DNA of 64,000 nt from Chloroflexota bacterium (GTDB lineage: Bacteria > Chloroflexota > Limnocylindria > Limnocylindrales > CSP1-4), in contig JAJYGH010000065.1 in the NCBI GenBank assembly GCA_021785175.1, positions 1 to 64,000 on the forward strand. The letters are read 5' to 3'. A model generated the notes under the pieces. It was not told the origin of the DNA, did not search any database, and was given only the letters and a program-made list of their open reading frames with translations. Of this stretch, positions 1-7,930 are shown one piece after another. Positions within the stretch are counted from its first letter, which is position 1; every line of letters begins with the position of its first letter. The translations under genes were made by a program, and so were the position numbers.

Positions 1-1853
1 ACGTATCGCAGTCCCAGCTCGGCGTACTGCGCGGGATCCGGCGCCGACGGCGCGTCGAGCATCAGGTCGGTGCCCGATGACGTCTTCGGGAAGGCCATGA
101 CCTCGCGGATGTTCGTCTGGTCGGCGAGCAGCGCGGCCCATCGGTCGATCCCGAGCGCGATCCCGCCGTGCGGCGGCGCCCCGTAGTCGAAGGCCTCGAG
201 GATCCCGCCGAACAGGTCGCGCATCCGCTCGGCGCTGTAGCCCTGCAGCGCGAAGCTCCGCTCGAGCAGCTCCCGGCGGTGGATCCGCACGGAGCCGCCG
301 CCGAGCTCCCAGCCGTTCAGCGCGATGTCGTACTGCATGGCCCGCGCACGCCCCGCCGGGTCCTCCGGCGACGGCCGGTACGGATCGCCCGAGGCCGTCA
401 CGAGCAGCGGCTCGTCCTCCGGCACCACGCCCGAGAACGGGTTGTGGGTGGCGTCCCAGCGATCGTTCTCCGCGTCCCACTGGTACATCGGGAACCGATA
501 CACCCAGCAGTACGCCAGCACGTTCGGGTCGGGCAGGCCGAGCCGCTCCCCGAGCTCGCGCCGCAGCCGGCCGAGCACGTCCGCCGTGACCTCTGGCCGG
601 TCGGCGACCACGAGCACGAGGTCGCCCGCGTGCGCACCGGCGGCGTCGGCGAGCGCACGCACCCGGTCCTCGCCGACGAACTTCGCGATCGACGAGTGGA
701 CCGCGCCGTCGGCGTCCACGGACACGTGCACGAGCCCCTTGGCGCCGGACCGTCGCGCGAGGTCGGCCAGCGCGTCGATCTCGCGGCGCGTGGCACCGCC
801 CAGGCCGGGCGCGACGATGCCCTTGATCCGGCCGCCGGACGCGCGCACGTCGTCGAACACCCGGAAGCCGGTGGGCGGCTCCCCGAGGGTCGGCGCCAGG
901 TCGACGAGCTCCATCCCGAACCGCACGTCTGGCTTGTCGGACCCGAACCGCTCGATCGCCTCCTCGTACGTGAACCGCGGGAACGGCACCGCCTGCAGCG
1001 GCCGGTCCGGCGCGACCGTGCGCGACACCTCGATCGCCATCGCCTCGACGAAGTCCATGACGGTCTGCTCGCGCACGAAGCTCATCTCGAGGTCGAGTTG
1101 GGTGAACTCCGGCTGGCGGTCGCCGCGCAGGTCCTCGTCGCGGAAACAGCGCGCGATCTGGAAGTAGCGATCCATTCCCGCCACCATCAGCAACTGCTTG
1201 AGTTGCTGCGGGCTCTGCGGAAGCGCGTACACCTTGCCGGGATGGAGCCGGCTGGGCACGATGAAGTCGCGCGCACCCTCGGGCGTCGACTTGATGAGGA
1301 TGGGCGTCTCGATCTCGACGAAGCCGGCCCGGTGGTGGGCGTCGCGGATGGCGCGGACGAGGTTCGAACGGAGCAGGAGGCGATCGCGCATGGGCTCTCG
1401 CCGGATGTCGAGGTATCGGTAGCGCAGCCGGACCGCCTCGTCGATGGGAGCATCGGGGTCGTTGATGTAGAAGGGCGGCGTCTTCGCCTCGGACAGGATC
1501 TGCAACTCCCGGGCGCGCAGCTCGACCTCGCCCGTCGCGAGCTTCGGATTCTCGGTTCCGGCGAGTCGCCGAGTCACGGTGCCCGCCCCCATGACGACGA
1601 ACTCGGGCCGGACGCGCGAGGCGACCGCATGCGCCTCGGGCGCTTCCCGCGCATCGACGACCACCTGCGTGATGCCGTGCCGGTCGCGCAGGTCCAGGAA
1701 GATCAGGTGCCCCAGGTCGCGCCGGCGATGCACCCAGCCCGCGAGCCGCGCCTCGCGCCCGGCGTCGCCGGCACGGAGGTCGCCGCAGGTGTCGGTGCGG
1801 TACGGGGTCGCAGGGTCGTCGAGGGCGTGCGAGAGCACGGTGGCGTCGGTCAT
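1..1853 (-). CDS. aspS: Aspartyl-tRNA synthetase, 3' end beyond window
   Basis: Class II synthetase that charges tRNA-Asp in the cytosol. The ATG at 1853 gives a start reading MTDATVLSHALDDP, then an OB-fold anticodon-binding domain with GWVHRRRDLGHLIFLDLRD near residues 38-56. The last visible codons read ELGLRY, close to the family's usual C-terminus, so 617 codons are present and little is missing. A TACGAT hexamer ends 9 nt before the ATG and there is no Shine-Dalgarno, so the message is probably leaderless. Leucine in RRRDLG is typical of discriminating enzymes, but glycine in AGTENP, about 40 residues later, matches non-discriminating ones, so specificity is uncertain. It lies downstream of hisS on the same strand. 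Confidence 0.95.
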   Translation of the reverse strand, partial: MTDATVLSHALDDPATPYRTDTCGDLRAGDAGREARLAGWVHRRRDLGHLIFLDLRDRHGITQVVVDAREAPEAHAVASRVRPEFVVMGAGTVTRRLAGTENPKLATGEVELRARELQILSEAKTPPFYINDPDAPIDEAVRLRYRYLDIRREPMRDRLLLRSNLVRAIRDAHHRAGFVEIETPILIKSTPEGARDFIVPSRLHPGKVYALPQSPQQLKQLLMVAGMDRYFQIARCFRDEDLRGDRQPEFTQLDLEMSFVREQTVMDFVEAMAIEVSRTVAPDRPLQAVPFPRFTYEEAIERFGSDKPDVRFGMELVDLAPTLGEPPTGFRVFDDVRASGGRIKGIVAPGLGGATRREIDALADLARRSGAKGLVHVSVDADGAVHSSIAKFVGEDRVRALADAAGAHAGDLVLVVADRPEVTADVLGRLRRELGERLGLPDPNVLAYCWVYRFPMYQWDAENDRWDATHNPFSGVVPEDEPLLVTASGDPYRPSPEDPAGRARAMQYDIALNGWELGGGSVRIHRRELLERSFALQGYSAERMRDLFGGILEAFDYGAPPHGGIALGIDRWAALLADQTNIREVMAFPKTSSGTDLMLDAPSAPDPAQYAELGLRY

Positions 1854-1862
1854 GGCCGCGTA

Positions 1863-1868
1863 ATCGTA
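1863..1868 (-). promoter_or_regulatory. -10-like hexamer before aspS
   Basis: Minus-strand TACGAT with 9 nt to the aspS ATG. No clear -35 and no Shine-Dalgarno are visible. The spacing predicts a transcript starting at or next to the start codon. Confidence 0.4.
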
Positions 1869-1989
1869 GACGAACGCGCAGGCGCCGATGGGCTCGCGTC
1901 CGGCGACGGCGCGGAGACGTCGGCCCAGCCGGCGATGCGCGCCGCGGCACACCGGGCAGCGTGATCAACGAGCCCGCCCATCCCCGGAC

Positions 1990-3276
1990 CTAGCCGTGCC
2001 GGTGCGACGCCTCGTCCCGCAGGATCTCGCGCGCGAGGTCCGTCAGCGGCACCGGGTGCTGCGTGCCTGCCCGGAGATCGCGCAGCTGGACCGTCCCCTC
2101 GCGCAGCTCATCGCCGAGGATCACCGCGAAGTGGGCGTCCTCTCGCGAGGCCTGTTCCAGCTGGCGTCCGAGCTTCCGGCCGCCGAGGTCCGCGCGCGCC
2201 GACACGCCGGCACGGCGGAGCTGCGTGGCAATTCGGAGTCGCTCGACCGTGTCGCCGGCTTCCGCGCTCGCGACGAACGCCGCCGGCCGGGCCGGTCGCG
2301 CCCTTTCGGCGCCAGCCTCGGCGAGCGCGAGCACGACACGGTCGAGCCCGAGCGCGAACCCGATCCCCGGCGTCGGCCTCCCTCCGAGCAGCTCCACGAG
2401 CCCGTCGTAGCGGCCACCTCCGCCGAGCGCCTGCTGCTGGCCCTCGGCGCCCTCGCGGTAGTACTCGAACGCCGTCCGCGTGTAGTAGTCGAGCCCGCGG
2501 ACGAGCGAAGGCTCGATCCGGACGGGGACCGCGAGCGCGTCGAGGTGCTCGCACACGGCGTCGAAGTGGGCACGGCACGCGTCGCACAGGTGGTCGACGA
2601 TGCGCGGCGCGTCCGCGATGAGCGCGGCCATGTCGGGATCCTTCGAGTCGAGCAGCCGCAGCGGGTTCGTGCGAAGCCGCGCCTGCTCCAGGTCCGGCAG
2701 CGTCGCGCGGTGGCGCTCGAAGTACGTCGTCAATCGCTCGATGTATGGCGGCCGGCAGGTCGGGTCGCCGATCGAGTTGAGCAGGACTCGAACATCGGAC
2801 AGGCCCGCTTCGGTGTAGAAGCGGTGGCCCAGCTCCACGATCTCCGCGTCGATCCCTGGTCCGGCATCGCCGATCGCCTCGACGTCCCACTGCCAGAACT
2901 GCCGGTACCGGCCGGCCTGCGGGCGGTCGTATCGGAACATCGGCCCGACGTACTGGACCCGCACCGGCTGCGGCCACGTGCGCAGTCCGTGCTGCACGTA
3001 CGCGCGGACGACGCCGGCCGTCCCCTCGGGCCGCAGCGACCACGACTCCGCCTCGTCGGTCCGGGGCTGGATCCGGAACAGCTCCTTCTCGACGATGTCC
3101 GTGACGGCACCCACGCCCCGCTCGAAGACCGCCGTCTGCTCGAACATGGGCGTCTCGATGCCGGCGTAGCCGTAGCGCCGCGACAGGTCCGCGGCGATCG
3201 CGGACAGGCGATCGAACGACGCGCGCTCGGCCGGGAGCAGGTCGCGGGTGCCGCGTGGCGCGTGGAACGTGGGCAT
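1990..3276 (-). CDS. hisS: Histidyl-tRNA synthetase
   Basis: Charges tRNA-His. The 428 residues match the family's usual length. The class II fold is marked by EGTAGVVRAY near residue 84, FRYDRPQAGRYRQFWQWD near 114, the histidine-binding RGLDYYTRTAFEYY near 260 and the glycine-rich GGGGRYDGLVELLGG near 286. The C-terminal anticodon-binding domain ends at residue 428. The ATG at 3276 follows TAGACT by only 6 nt and has no Shine-Dalgarno, which suggests leaderless expression. The gene lies 136 bp upstream of aspS in the same orientation, a common pairing, and the two may be co-transcribed. Confidence 0.97.
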   Translation of the reverse strand: MPTFHAPRGTRDLLPAERASFDRLSAIAADLSRRYGYAGIETPMFEQTAVFERGVGAVTDIVEKELFRIQPRTDEAESWSLRPEGTAGVVRAYVQHGLRTWPQPVRVQYVGPMFRYDRPQAGRYRQFWQWDVEAIGDAGPGIDAEIVELGHRFYTEAGLSDVRVLLNSIGDPTCRPPYIERLTTYFERHRATLPDLEQARLRTNPLRLLDSKDPDMAALIADAPRIVDHLCDACRAHFDAVCEHLDALAVPVRIEPSLVRGLDYYTRTAFEYYREGAEGQQQALGGGGRYDGLVELLGGRPTPGIGFALGLDRVVLALAEAGAERARPARPAAFVASAEAGDTVERLRIATQLRRAGVSARADLGGRKLGRQLEQASREDAHFAVILGDELREGTVQLRDLRAGTQHPVPLTDLAREILRDEASHRHG

Positions 3277-3282
3277 TGCAGC

Positions 3283-3288
3283 AGTCTA
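3283..3288 (-). promoter_or_regulatory. -10-like hexamer before hisS
   Basis: Minus-strand TAGACT 6 nt before the hisS ATG. The same hexamer occurs before the Xre antitoxin gene at 40660. No recognisable -35 is seen at 16-18 bp. Confidence 0.4.
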
Positions 3289-3312
3289 TCCGGTCCCCGT
3301 CGCCTCGCCCCG

Positions 3313-3395
3313 CCGGCCACGCCGGCCACGCGGGCCACGCCGGCCATCGCGGGCCCGTCGGCCATCGCGGGACCGTCGGCCATCGCGGGACCGTC
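3313..3395. repeat. Two adjoining tandem repeats
   Basis: Three 9-bp units of CCGGCCACG type occupy 3313-3339. They are followed by three 18-bp units, ggccatcgcgggaccgtc, at 3342-3359, 3360-3377 and 3378-3395; the first has one substitution. They fill the spacer between the divergent hisS and the plus-strand gene at 3418. No function can be read from the sequence. Confidence 0.85.
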
Positions 3396-3417
3396 GGCCA
3401 CCCTCGATAATCGGAGG

Positions 3418-3891
3418 ATGAGCCTCGGCGCCCCACGGTTTCGACGGGTCCTCCGCCTGCCGCGGCCGTCGCGATCGCCTGTCGGGGTCGCGCCTCCCGC
3501 GAGGGCGATCGTGCACGTCCGCGTCCGGCCCGCCGTCCGCCGGATCGGGTCGCGACTTCTCCTGCCGGACTGGCTCGCGATCACGATCGACACGACGGTC
3601 GTCACGTGGCGCCGGCTGGACGATCGCGAGCTCGCCCACGAGCTCGAACACGTGCGGCAGTGGCAGCGGCTCGGTCGCACGTGCTTCGTCGTCCACTACG
3701 CGATCGCCTCGTTTCGGGCATGGCGTGGCGGCGGGCACTGGTACCGCGACAACGCGTTCGAGCGCGAGGCGCGCGAGGCCGCGGCGGATCGCGCGATGCC
3801 GCGGCGGATGAGGACGGCCGCCCATTCCCGCCACGCCGGCTCCCCTCGCGGCCCTCGCCCGCACACACCGCAAGCGACGCGTAACGGGTGA
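3418..3891 (+). CDS. Small basic HExxH-type protein
   Basis: A 157-residue Arg-rich protein. Its one recognisable motif is HELEHVRQW near residues 75-83. The HExxH core resembles that of zinc peptidases and of DUF4157-like domains. No signal peptide or membrane segment is evident, and the last 30 residues look disordered. GATAAT ends 6 nt before the ATG, so the GGAGG directly abutting the start is too close to act as a Shine-Dalgarno. The reading frame is open far upstream, but that part is antisense to hisS and is not used. The protein could be a genuine minimal metallopeptidase or a family that keeps only the motif. Activity is not established. Confidence 0.6.
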   Translation: MSLGAPRFRRVLRLPRPSRSPVGVAPPARAIVHVRVRPAVRRIGSRLLLPDWLAITIDTTVVTWRRLDDRELAHELEHVRQWQRLGRTCFVVHYAIASFRAWRGGGHWYRDNAFEREAREAAADRAMPRRMRTAAHSRHAGSPRGPRPHTPQATRNG

Positions 3892-3941
3892 CGCACGCGT
3901 TGCTCCTCCCGGACGGCCTCGGTCCCGGGGACACTCCGCGG

Positions 3942-4208
3942 ATGAGCGACGACGACACGCAGGTCCGGGGGGACTCGGACCACCTGCTCGCCGAGGTCCG
4001 GCGCCTGCGGGAGCTCGAGGAGCGCAAGCGCCGCGAGCCCATCTCGAGTCCCGAGTTCCATCGCCTTGCCGAACAGGTCGAGGAGCGCACCCGGGCGGTG
4101 TGGAAGACGGCCGACCATGAGCGGGCGGCGGGCGACAGCGCAGAGCAGCAGTCGCGGACCCCCGCCGAAGTCGACCCGCCGGAGGGCGACCCGTCGACGT
4201 CGGAGTGA
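3942..4208 (+). CDS. Small charged hypothetical protein
   Basis: I do not recognise the family. The start chosen is the ATG at 3942 (MSDDDTQVRGD), giving 88 residues. A GTG at 3888 that overlaps the previous stop as GTGA is also possible and would add 18 residues. The middle is a predicted charged helix (LAEVRRLRELEERKRRE) and the C-terminus is acidic and probably disordered. There are no cysteines, membrane segments or catalytic motifs. It follows the HExxH gene closely and may be co-transcribed with it. Confidence 0.5.
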   Translation: MSDDDTQVRGDSDHLLAEVRRLRELEERKRREPISSPEFHRLAEQVEERTRAVWKTADHERAAGDSAEQQSRTPAEVDPPEGDPSTSE

Positions 4209-4307
4209 CACCGTCCGGGCCGAGGGCGAGCTGTCGACAGGGACGAGAGACCGGGAGGCGGCCGACGGCCTGGCCCCGGCGCGTCCCGGGTCAGGCCGTG
4301 GCGGGCC

Positions 4308-6587
4308 TCAGCCGAGCGCGCGCTGGACCGAAAACACGTCCTTGACCTGCTCCAGGCGCGACAGCACCCTGGCCAGCTGGGCGACCGACGAGACCTGGAG
4401 CGTGGCGCTCACCGTCGCCGTGCGGTCCGCGTGCGTCTCGACGTGCGCGGCCACGATGTTGACCTTCTGCTCGGCGACGACGTTCGTGATGTCGGACAGG
4501 AGCCCCGTCCGGTCGTACGCGTCGAGCCGGATCGCGATCGGGTAGGTCCGCTCGGCCGCGCCTTCCCACTCCACCTCGATGAGTCGCTCGACGTCGCGCT
4601 CGTGGAGGATCGTCACGCAATCGCGCAGATGCACCGTGACGCCCTTGCCGCGCGTGATGAACCCGATGATCGGGTCACCCGGGATGGGATGGCAGCAGGC
4701 GGCGAAGCGGACGAGCAGATCCCCGACGCCCTTGACGCGGACCCCGCCCGACTGTGACGGAGGGGCCGGGGGCGCGACCTGCGGCAGGACGGCCTCGTTC
4801 GAGTCGTCGACGACGCCCAGCCGGATGACAGCCTGCTGGGGGCTGACCGCGCCGTATCCCACCGCGGCCAGGAAGTCGTCGACGGTCGGGAACTTGTACA
4901 GCTCGGCCAGCTCGGCCACGCGGTCGGTGCCGACCCGCTCGAGCGACGTCCGCGCCAGCCGGCGGAGCTCCCGGTCCAGCGCCTCGCGCCCGTGCGCGAT
5001 GTTCTCCTCGCGCTGCTGGCGCTTGAACCACTGGCGGATCTTCTCCCGGGCGTGCGTGGTCCGAACGATCGACAGCCAGTCGCGCGAGGGCCCGTGAGCG
5101 GCCCTGGTCGTGACGATCTCGACGATGTCGCCATTGCGCAGCTTGTAGTCGAGCGGAACGAGACGGTTGTTGACCTTGGCCCCGATGCAGCGGTGGCCGA
5201 CGTCGGTGTGGATGCGGTACGCGAAGTCCAGCGGCGTGGAGCCGGCGGGCAGGTCCTTGACCTCGCCCTTCGGCGTGAACACGAACACCTGGTCCTGGAA
5301 CACGTCGAGCTTCAGCCCCTCGACGAACTCGGTGGCGTCGGCGACCTCGCGCTGCCACTCCATGAGCTGACGGATCCAGGCGAGCTTCGCGTCGTAGTCG
5401 CGGTCGGACTTGGAGCCCTCCTTGTAGCGCCAGTGCGCCGCGATGCCGACCTCCGCGATCCGGTGCATCTGGTGCGTCCGGATCTGGACCTCGAGCGGAT
5501 GGCCCTCGAGGGCGATGACGGCGGTGTGGAGGCTCTGGTAGCCGTTGGCCTTCGGCATCGCGATGTAGTCGTCGAACTGGCCCGGGATCGGGCGCCACAG
5601 CGAATGCACGACGCCGAGCGCCGCGTAGCAGTCCTTCACCTCGTCCACGAGCACCCGGACCGCGTGGACGTCGTAGACCTCGTCGAAGTTGGCGGACTTG
5701 CGCTCCATCTTCCGGTGGATGCTGTAGAGGTGCTTCGGGCGACCGGACAGGTCTGCCTCGATCCCGCTGATCTCCAGCGCCTCGCGGAGCTCGGCCATCG
5801 CGCGCTCGACGTACGACTCGCGCGCCGCGCGCCGCGTCTCCAGCTGCGTCGCGATCGAGCGGAAGGCTACCGGCTCGAGCACCTTGAACGAGAGGTCCTC
5901 GAGCTCCCACTTCATCTGCCAGATCCCCAGGCGCTCGGCCAGCGGAGCGTAGATCTCGAGCGTCTGCCGCGCGATGCGCTGCTGCTTCTCGGGCGGCAGC
6001 CCCGCGATCGTGCGCATGTTGTGGAGCCGGTCGGCGAGCTTGATGAGGACGACCCGCACGTCCTCCGCCATCGCCAGGAACATCTTCCGGATGTTCTCGG
6101 CCTGCCGCTCCTCGTGGCTGTGCGCGCTGAACTTCGACAGCTTGGTGACGCCGTCGACCAGGCGCGCAACCTCCGCCCCGAAGCGCTCCTCGACGTCCTC
6201 GAGCGAGTACTCCGTGTCCTCCGGGATGTCGTGCAGGAGCGCGGCCTGGATTGCCACGGGGTCGAGCCCGAGCTCGGCGAGCGTCTGCGCGGCCGCCAGC
6301 GGGTGCGTGATGTACGGTTCGCCGCTCGCCCGGCGCTGCGCCGCGTGCGCCTCGCCCGCGAACCGGAGCGCGCGCTCGACGCCCGAGAGGTCGGCCAGCG
6401 GATGGTGGCCGGCGACCTCGGCGATCAGCCGCCGCGCCAGCGCCTCGATCTCCTCCGGCGTCTGGGCCGCGGCAGTGCCGGCGGCGACCGCGCCCGGCTC
6501 GGCGCGTTCGGCGCGCTCGCCACGTTCCGCGCGTTCCTCGCGGCGACGGGTTTGTCTCGAGCGGAGGCTCACAGGCTCAGGGGACAT
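4308..6587 (-). CDS. rel: Bifunctional (p)ppGpp synthetase/hydrolase
   Basis: Makes and degrades the alarmone (p)ppGpp. The 759 residues follow the long RSH layout. An HD hydrolase domain carries LLHDIPEDTEYSLEDVEERFG split around residue 120. The synthetase domain near 250-380 has VYDVHAVRV, YIAMPKANGYQSLHTAV and EVQIRTHQMHRIAEVGIAAHW. A TGS domain follows near 420-480 (DQVFVFTPKGEVKDLPAGST), and a C-terminal ACT domain covers about the last 75 residues. The intact HD motif supports a bifunctional enzyme. The Glu/Arg-repeat N-terminus (RAERGERAERAE) is unusual and probably disordered. The ATG at 6587 lies 8 nt after TATCAT. The frame stays open into the gene upstream, but that extension overlaps a FemABX gene in another frame. 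Confidence 0.95.
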   Translation of the reverse strand: MSPEPVSLRSRQTRRREERAERGERAERAEPGAVAAGTAAAQTPEEIEALARRLIAEVAGHHPLADLSGVERALRFAGEAHAAQRRASGEPYITHPLAAAQTLAELGLDPVAIQAALLHDIPEDTEYSLEDVEERFGAEVARLVDGVTKLSKFSAHSHEERQAENIRKMFLAMAEDVRVVLIKLADRLHNMRTIAGLPPEKQQRIARQTLEIYAPLAERLGIWQMKWELEDLSFKVLEPVAFRSIATQLETRRAARESYVERAMAELREALEISGIEADLSGRPKHLYSIHRKMERKSANFDEVYDVHAVRVLVDEVKDCYAALGVVHSLWRPIPGQFDDYIAMPKANGYQSLHTAVIALEGHPLEVQIRTHQMHRIAEVGIAAHWRYKEGSKSDRDYDAKLAWIRQLMEWQREVADATEFVEGLKLDVFQDQVFVFTPKGEVKDLPAGSTPLDFAYRIHTDVGHRCIGAKVNNRLVPLDYKLRNGDIVEIVTTRAAHGPSRDWLSIVRTTHAREKIRQWFKRQQREENIAHGREALDRELRRLARTSLERVGTDRVAELAELYKFPTVDDFLAAVGYGAVSPQQAVIRLGVVDDSNEAVLPQVAPPAPPSQSGGVRVKGVGDLLVRFAACCHPIPGDPIIGFITRGKGVTVHLRDCVTILHERDVERLIEVEWEGAAERTYPIAIRLDAYDRTGLLSDITNVVAEQKVNIVAAHVETHADRTATVSATLQVSSVAQLARVLSRLEQVKDVFSVQRALG

Positions 6588-6595
6588 GTCCGACC

Positions 6596-6601
6596 ATGAT
6601 A
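6596..6601 (-). promoter_or_regulatory. -10-like hexamer before rel
   Basis: Minus-strand TATCAT 8 nt before the rel ATG, with no Shine-Dalgarno between. It is consistent with a leaderless rel transcript. Confidence 0.4.
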
Positions 6602-6672
6602 CCGCCCGGGCCCGTCCGCCCCGGCTGCCTGTGGTTGCCTGTGGCCTCGGCGGCCTGTCCCCGGCCGGCCGT

Positions 6673-7788
6673 TCAGCGCACGCGCCGGGCGAGGCTCCAG
6701 CCAGCGGCGAGCGCGGCATGCGGTGACACATCATGAGCGCGCACGAACACGACACCATGCGCTCCGAACCCCTGCTTGAACTCGTACAGGTTCCAGAGCG
6801 GGTGCGTCCGGTCGGGCGGCAGACCCGGCGCGTCCTGCGTGTCCACGCCCCCCAGGTCGTACGTGGCGAACCCGTGCGCCGCCCCCCAGCGCATGATCTC
6901 CCACTGCAGCAGGTGGTTCGCGCGGGTCCGCCGCAGGTCAGCATCGTCCGCCGATCCGGCGACATGCGACACGAGCCGGCGGCCGGAGTGCAGCAGCACG
7001 ACGCCGTTGCGCCGCGTCCCGCCGATCCGTCCGAACCACAGGCTCGCCAGGCCTGCCTCGCCGAGTGCCTGCCACTGCGCCAGCTGGTACTCGCGGTCGC
7101 GGACGATGAACCCCTCGCGCCGTCCCGTCGCAACGAACATTCCCCAGAACGCGTCGAGCGCCGCCGGCGCGACCGCGGGGTCGGCGAGATCAACCCGTTC
7201 CGCGAGCACCCCGGCACGGCGCGCCTTGTTGATGTTCCGCGCCGTGCTGTCCCCGAGCCGTTCGTGCTGGGCGCCCTCGTCCTCCTTCAGCGGGACGAGC
7301 ATCGCGGTGCGGGAGACCTGGATCTCGCGCACCGCCGGGCGGAACCCGGCTTCGGACAGCGCCGACGCGAGGTCGCTCCCCTCCTCCCAGGCGGGATCGA
7401 CCGTCAGTGCGACGGCGTGCCGCGCGCGGGCGAGCCGGGCGAGCGCCTCGAGGGCCGTGCGGGCCGCGTCGGGATCGCGGCGAAGCAGGACCGGGCCGCG
7501 CGGGGCGTAGAGGTAGGTCAGGCGGCCGAACGGTCCCGGCAGCCTGGCGCCGAGGCGACGTTCCTGCAGCGATGCAACGGCGACGGGCTGTCCCGCCTGC
7601 TCCACGACGACCCGGAGCGCCCGCCACCCGAGCGCGGCCTTGCTCAGGCCCCAGGCGTGCGACTGGAACGCCTCGCCGTACTCGCTCTTCGCCGCGAGCG
7701 CGTCCCAGCGCTCGGCGAGCCATGCGGATGCGTCGATGATGCCGGCGGAGGCGGGACCGCGAAGGCTGGCTGGCACGGGGCCGATCAT
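6673..7788 (-). CDS. FemABX-family peptidyltransferase 1
   Basis: Two-GNAT-domain enzyme of the FemABX family (371 residues). Characterised members use aminoacyl-tRNA to add amino acids to the side chain of peptidoglycan stem-peptide residue 3, building the interpeptide bridge. Family features include the N-terminal region with FQSHAWGLSKAALGW near residue 42, NINKARRAGV in the first half, and the C-terminal GNAT part ending in the YDLGGVDTQD / YEFKQGFGAHGV pattern. It is cytoplasmic with no signal peptide. It sits between rel and a second FemABX gene. The substrate amino acid cannot be predicted; a general aminoacyl or acyl N-transferase role is the alternative. Confidence 0.88.
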   Translation of the reverse strand: MIGPVPASLRGPASAGIIDASAWLAERWDALAAKSEYGEAFQSHAWGLSKAALGWRALRVVVEQAGQPVAVASLQERRLGARLPGPFGRLTYLYAPRGPVLLRRDPDAARTALEALARLARARHAVALTVDPAWEEGSDLASALSEAGFRPAVREIQVSRTAMLVPLKEDEGAQHERLGDSTARNINKARRAGVLAERVDLADPAVAPAALDAFWGMFVATGRREGFIVRDREYQLAQWQALGEAGLASLWFGRIGGTRRNGVVLLHSGRRLVSHVAGSADDADLRRTRANHLLQWEIMRWGAAHGFATYDLGGVDTQDAPGLPPDRTHPLWNLYEFKQGFGAHGVVFVRAHDVSPHAALAAGWSLARRVR

Positions 7789-7930
7789 ACGAGCCGCCGC
7801 GAGGGCGGGCGAGCAAGCCCGCGGTCGCGCCGTCCCCGTCGAGCCGGCGAGGCGTCGAGCCCGGGTCCTCCGGAGCCGCTCACCTCCGGCGGTCGCTCAC
7901 CTCCGGCGGCCGCTCACCGCGGGCGGCCGC

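Noticed and set aside
168-1964. A 598-codon plus-strand frame
   Set aside because: Antisense to aspS; low-complexity Arg/His/Ala product with no recognisable domain.
1888-3417. Upstream part of the frame containing the HExxH protein
   Set aside because: Antisense to hisS; the real gene probably starts at the ATG at 3418, next to a -10-like element.
6588-7217. N-terminal extension of rel into the FemABX gene
   Set aside because: Overlaps a well-supported FemABX gene in another frame. The ATG at 6587 fits both the promoter and the RSH start.
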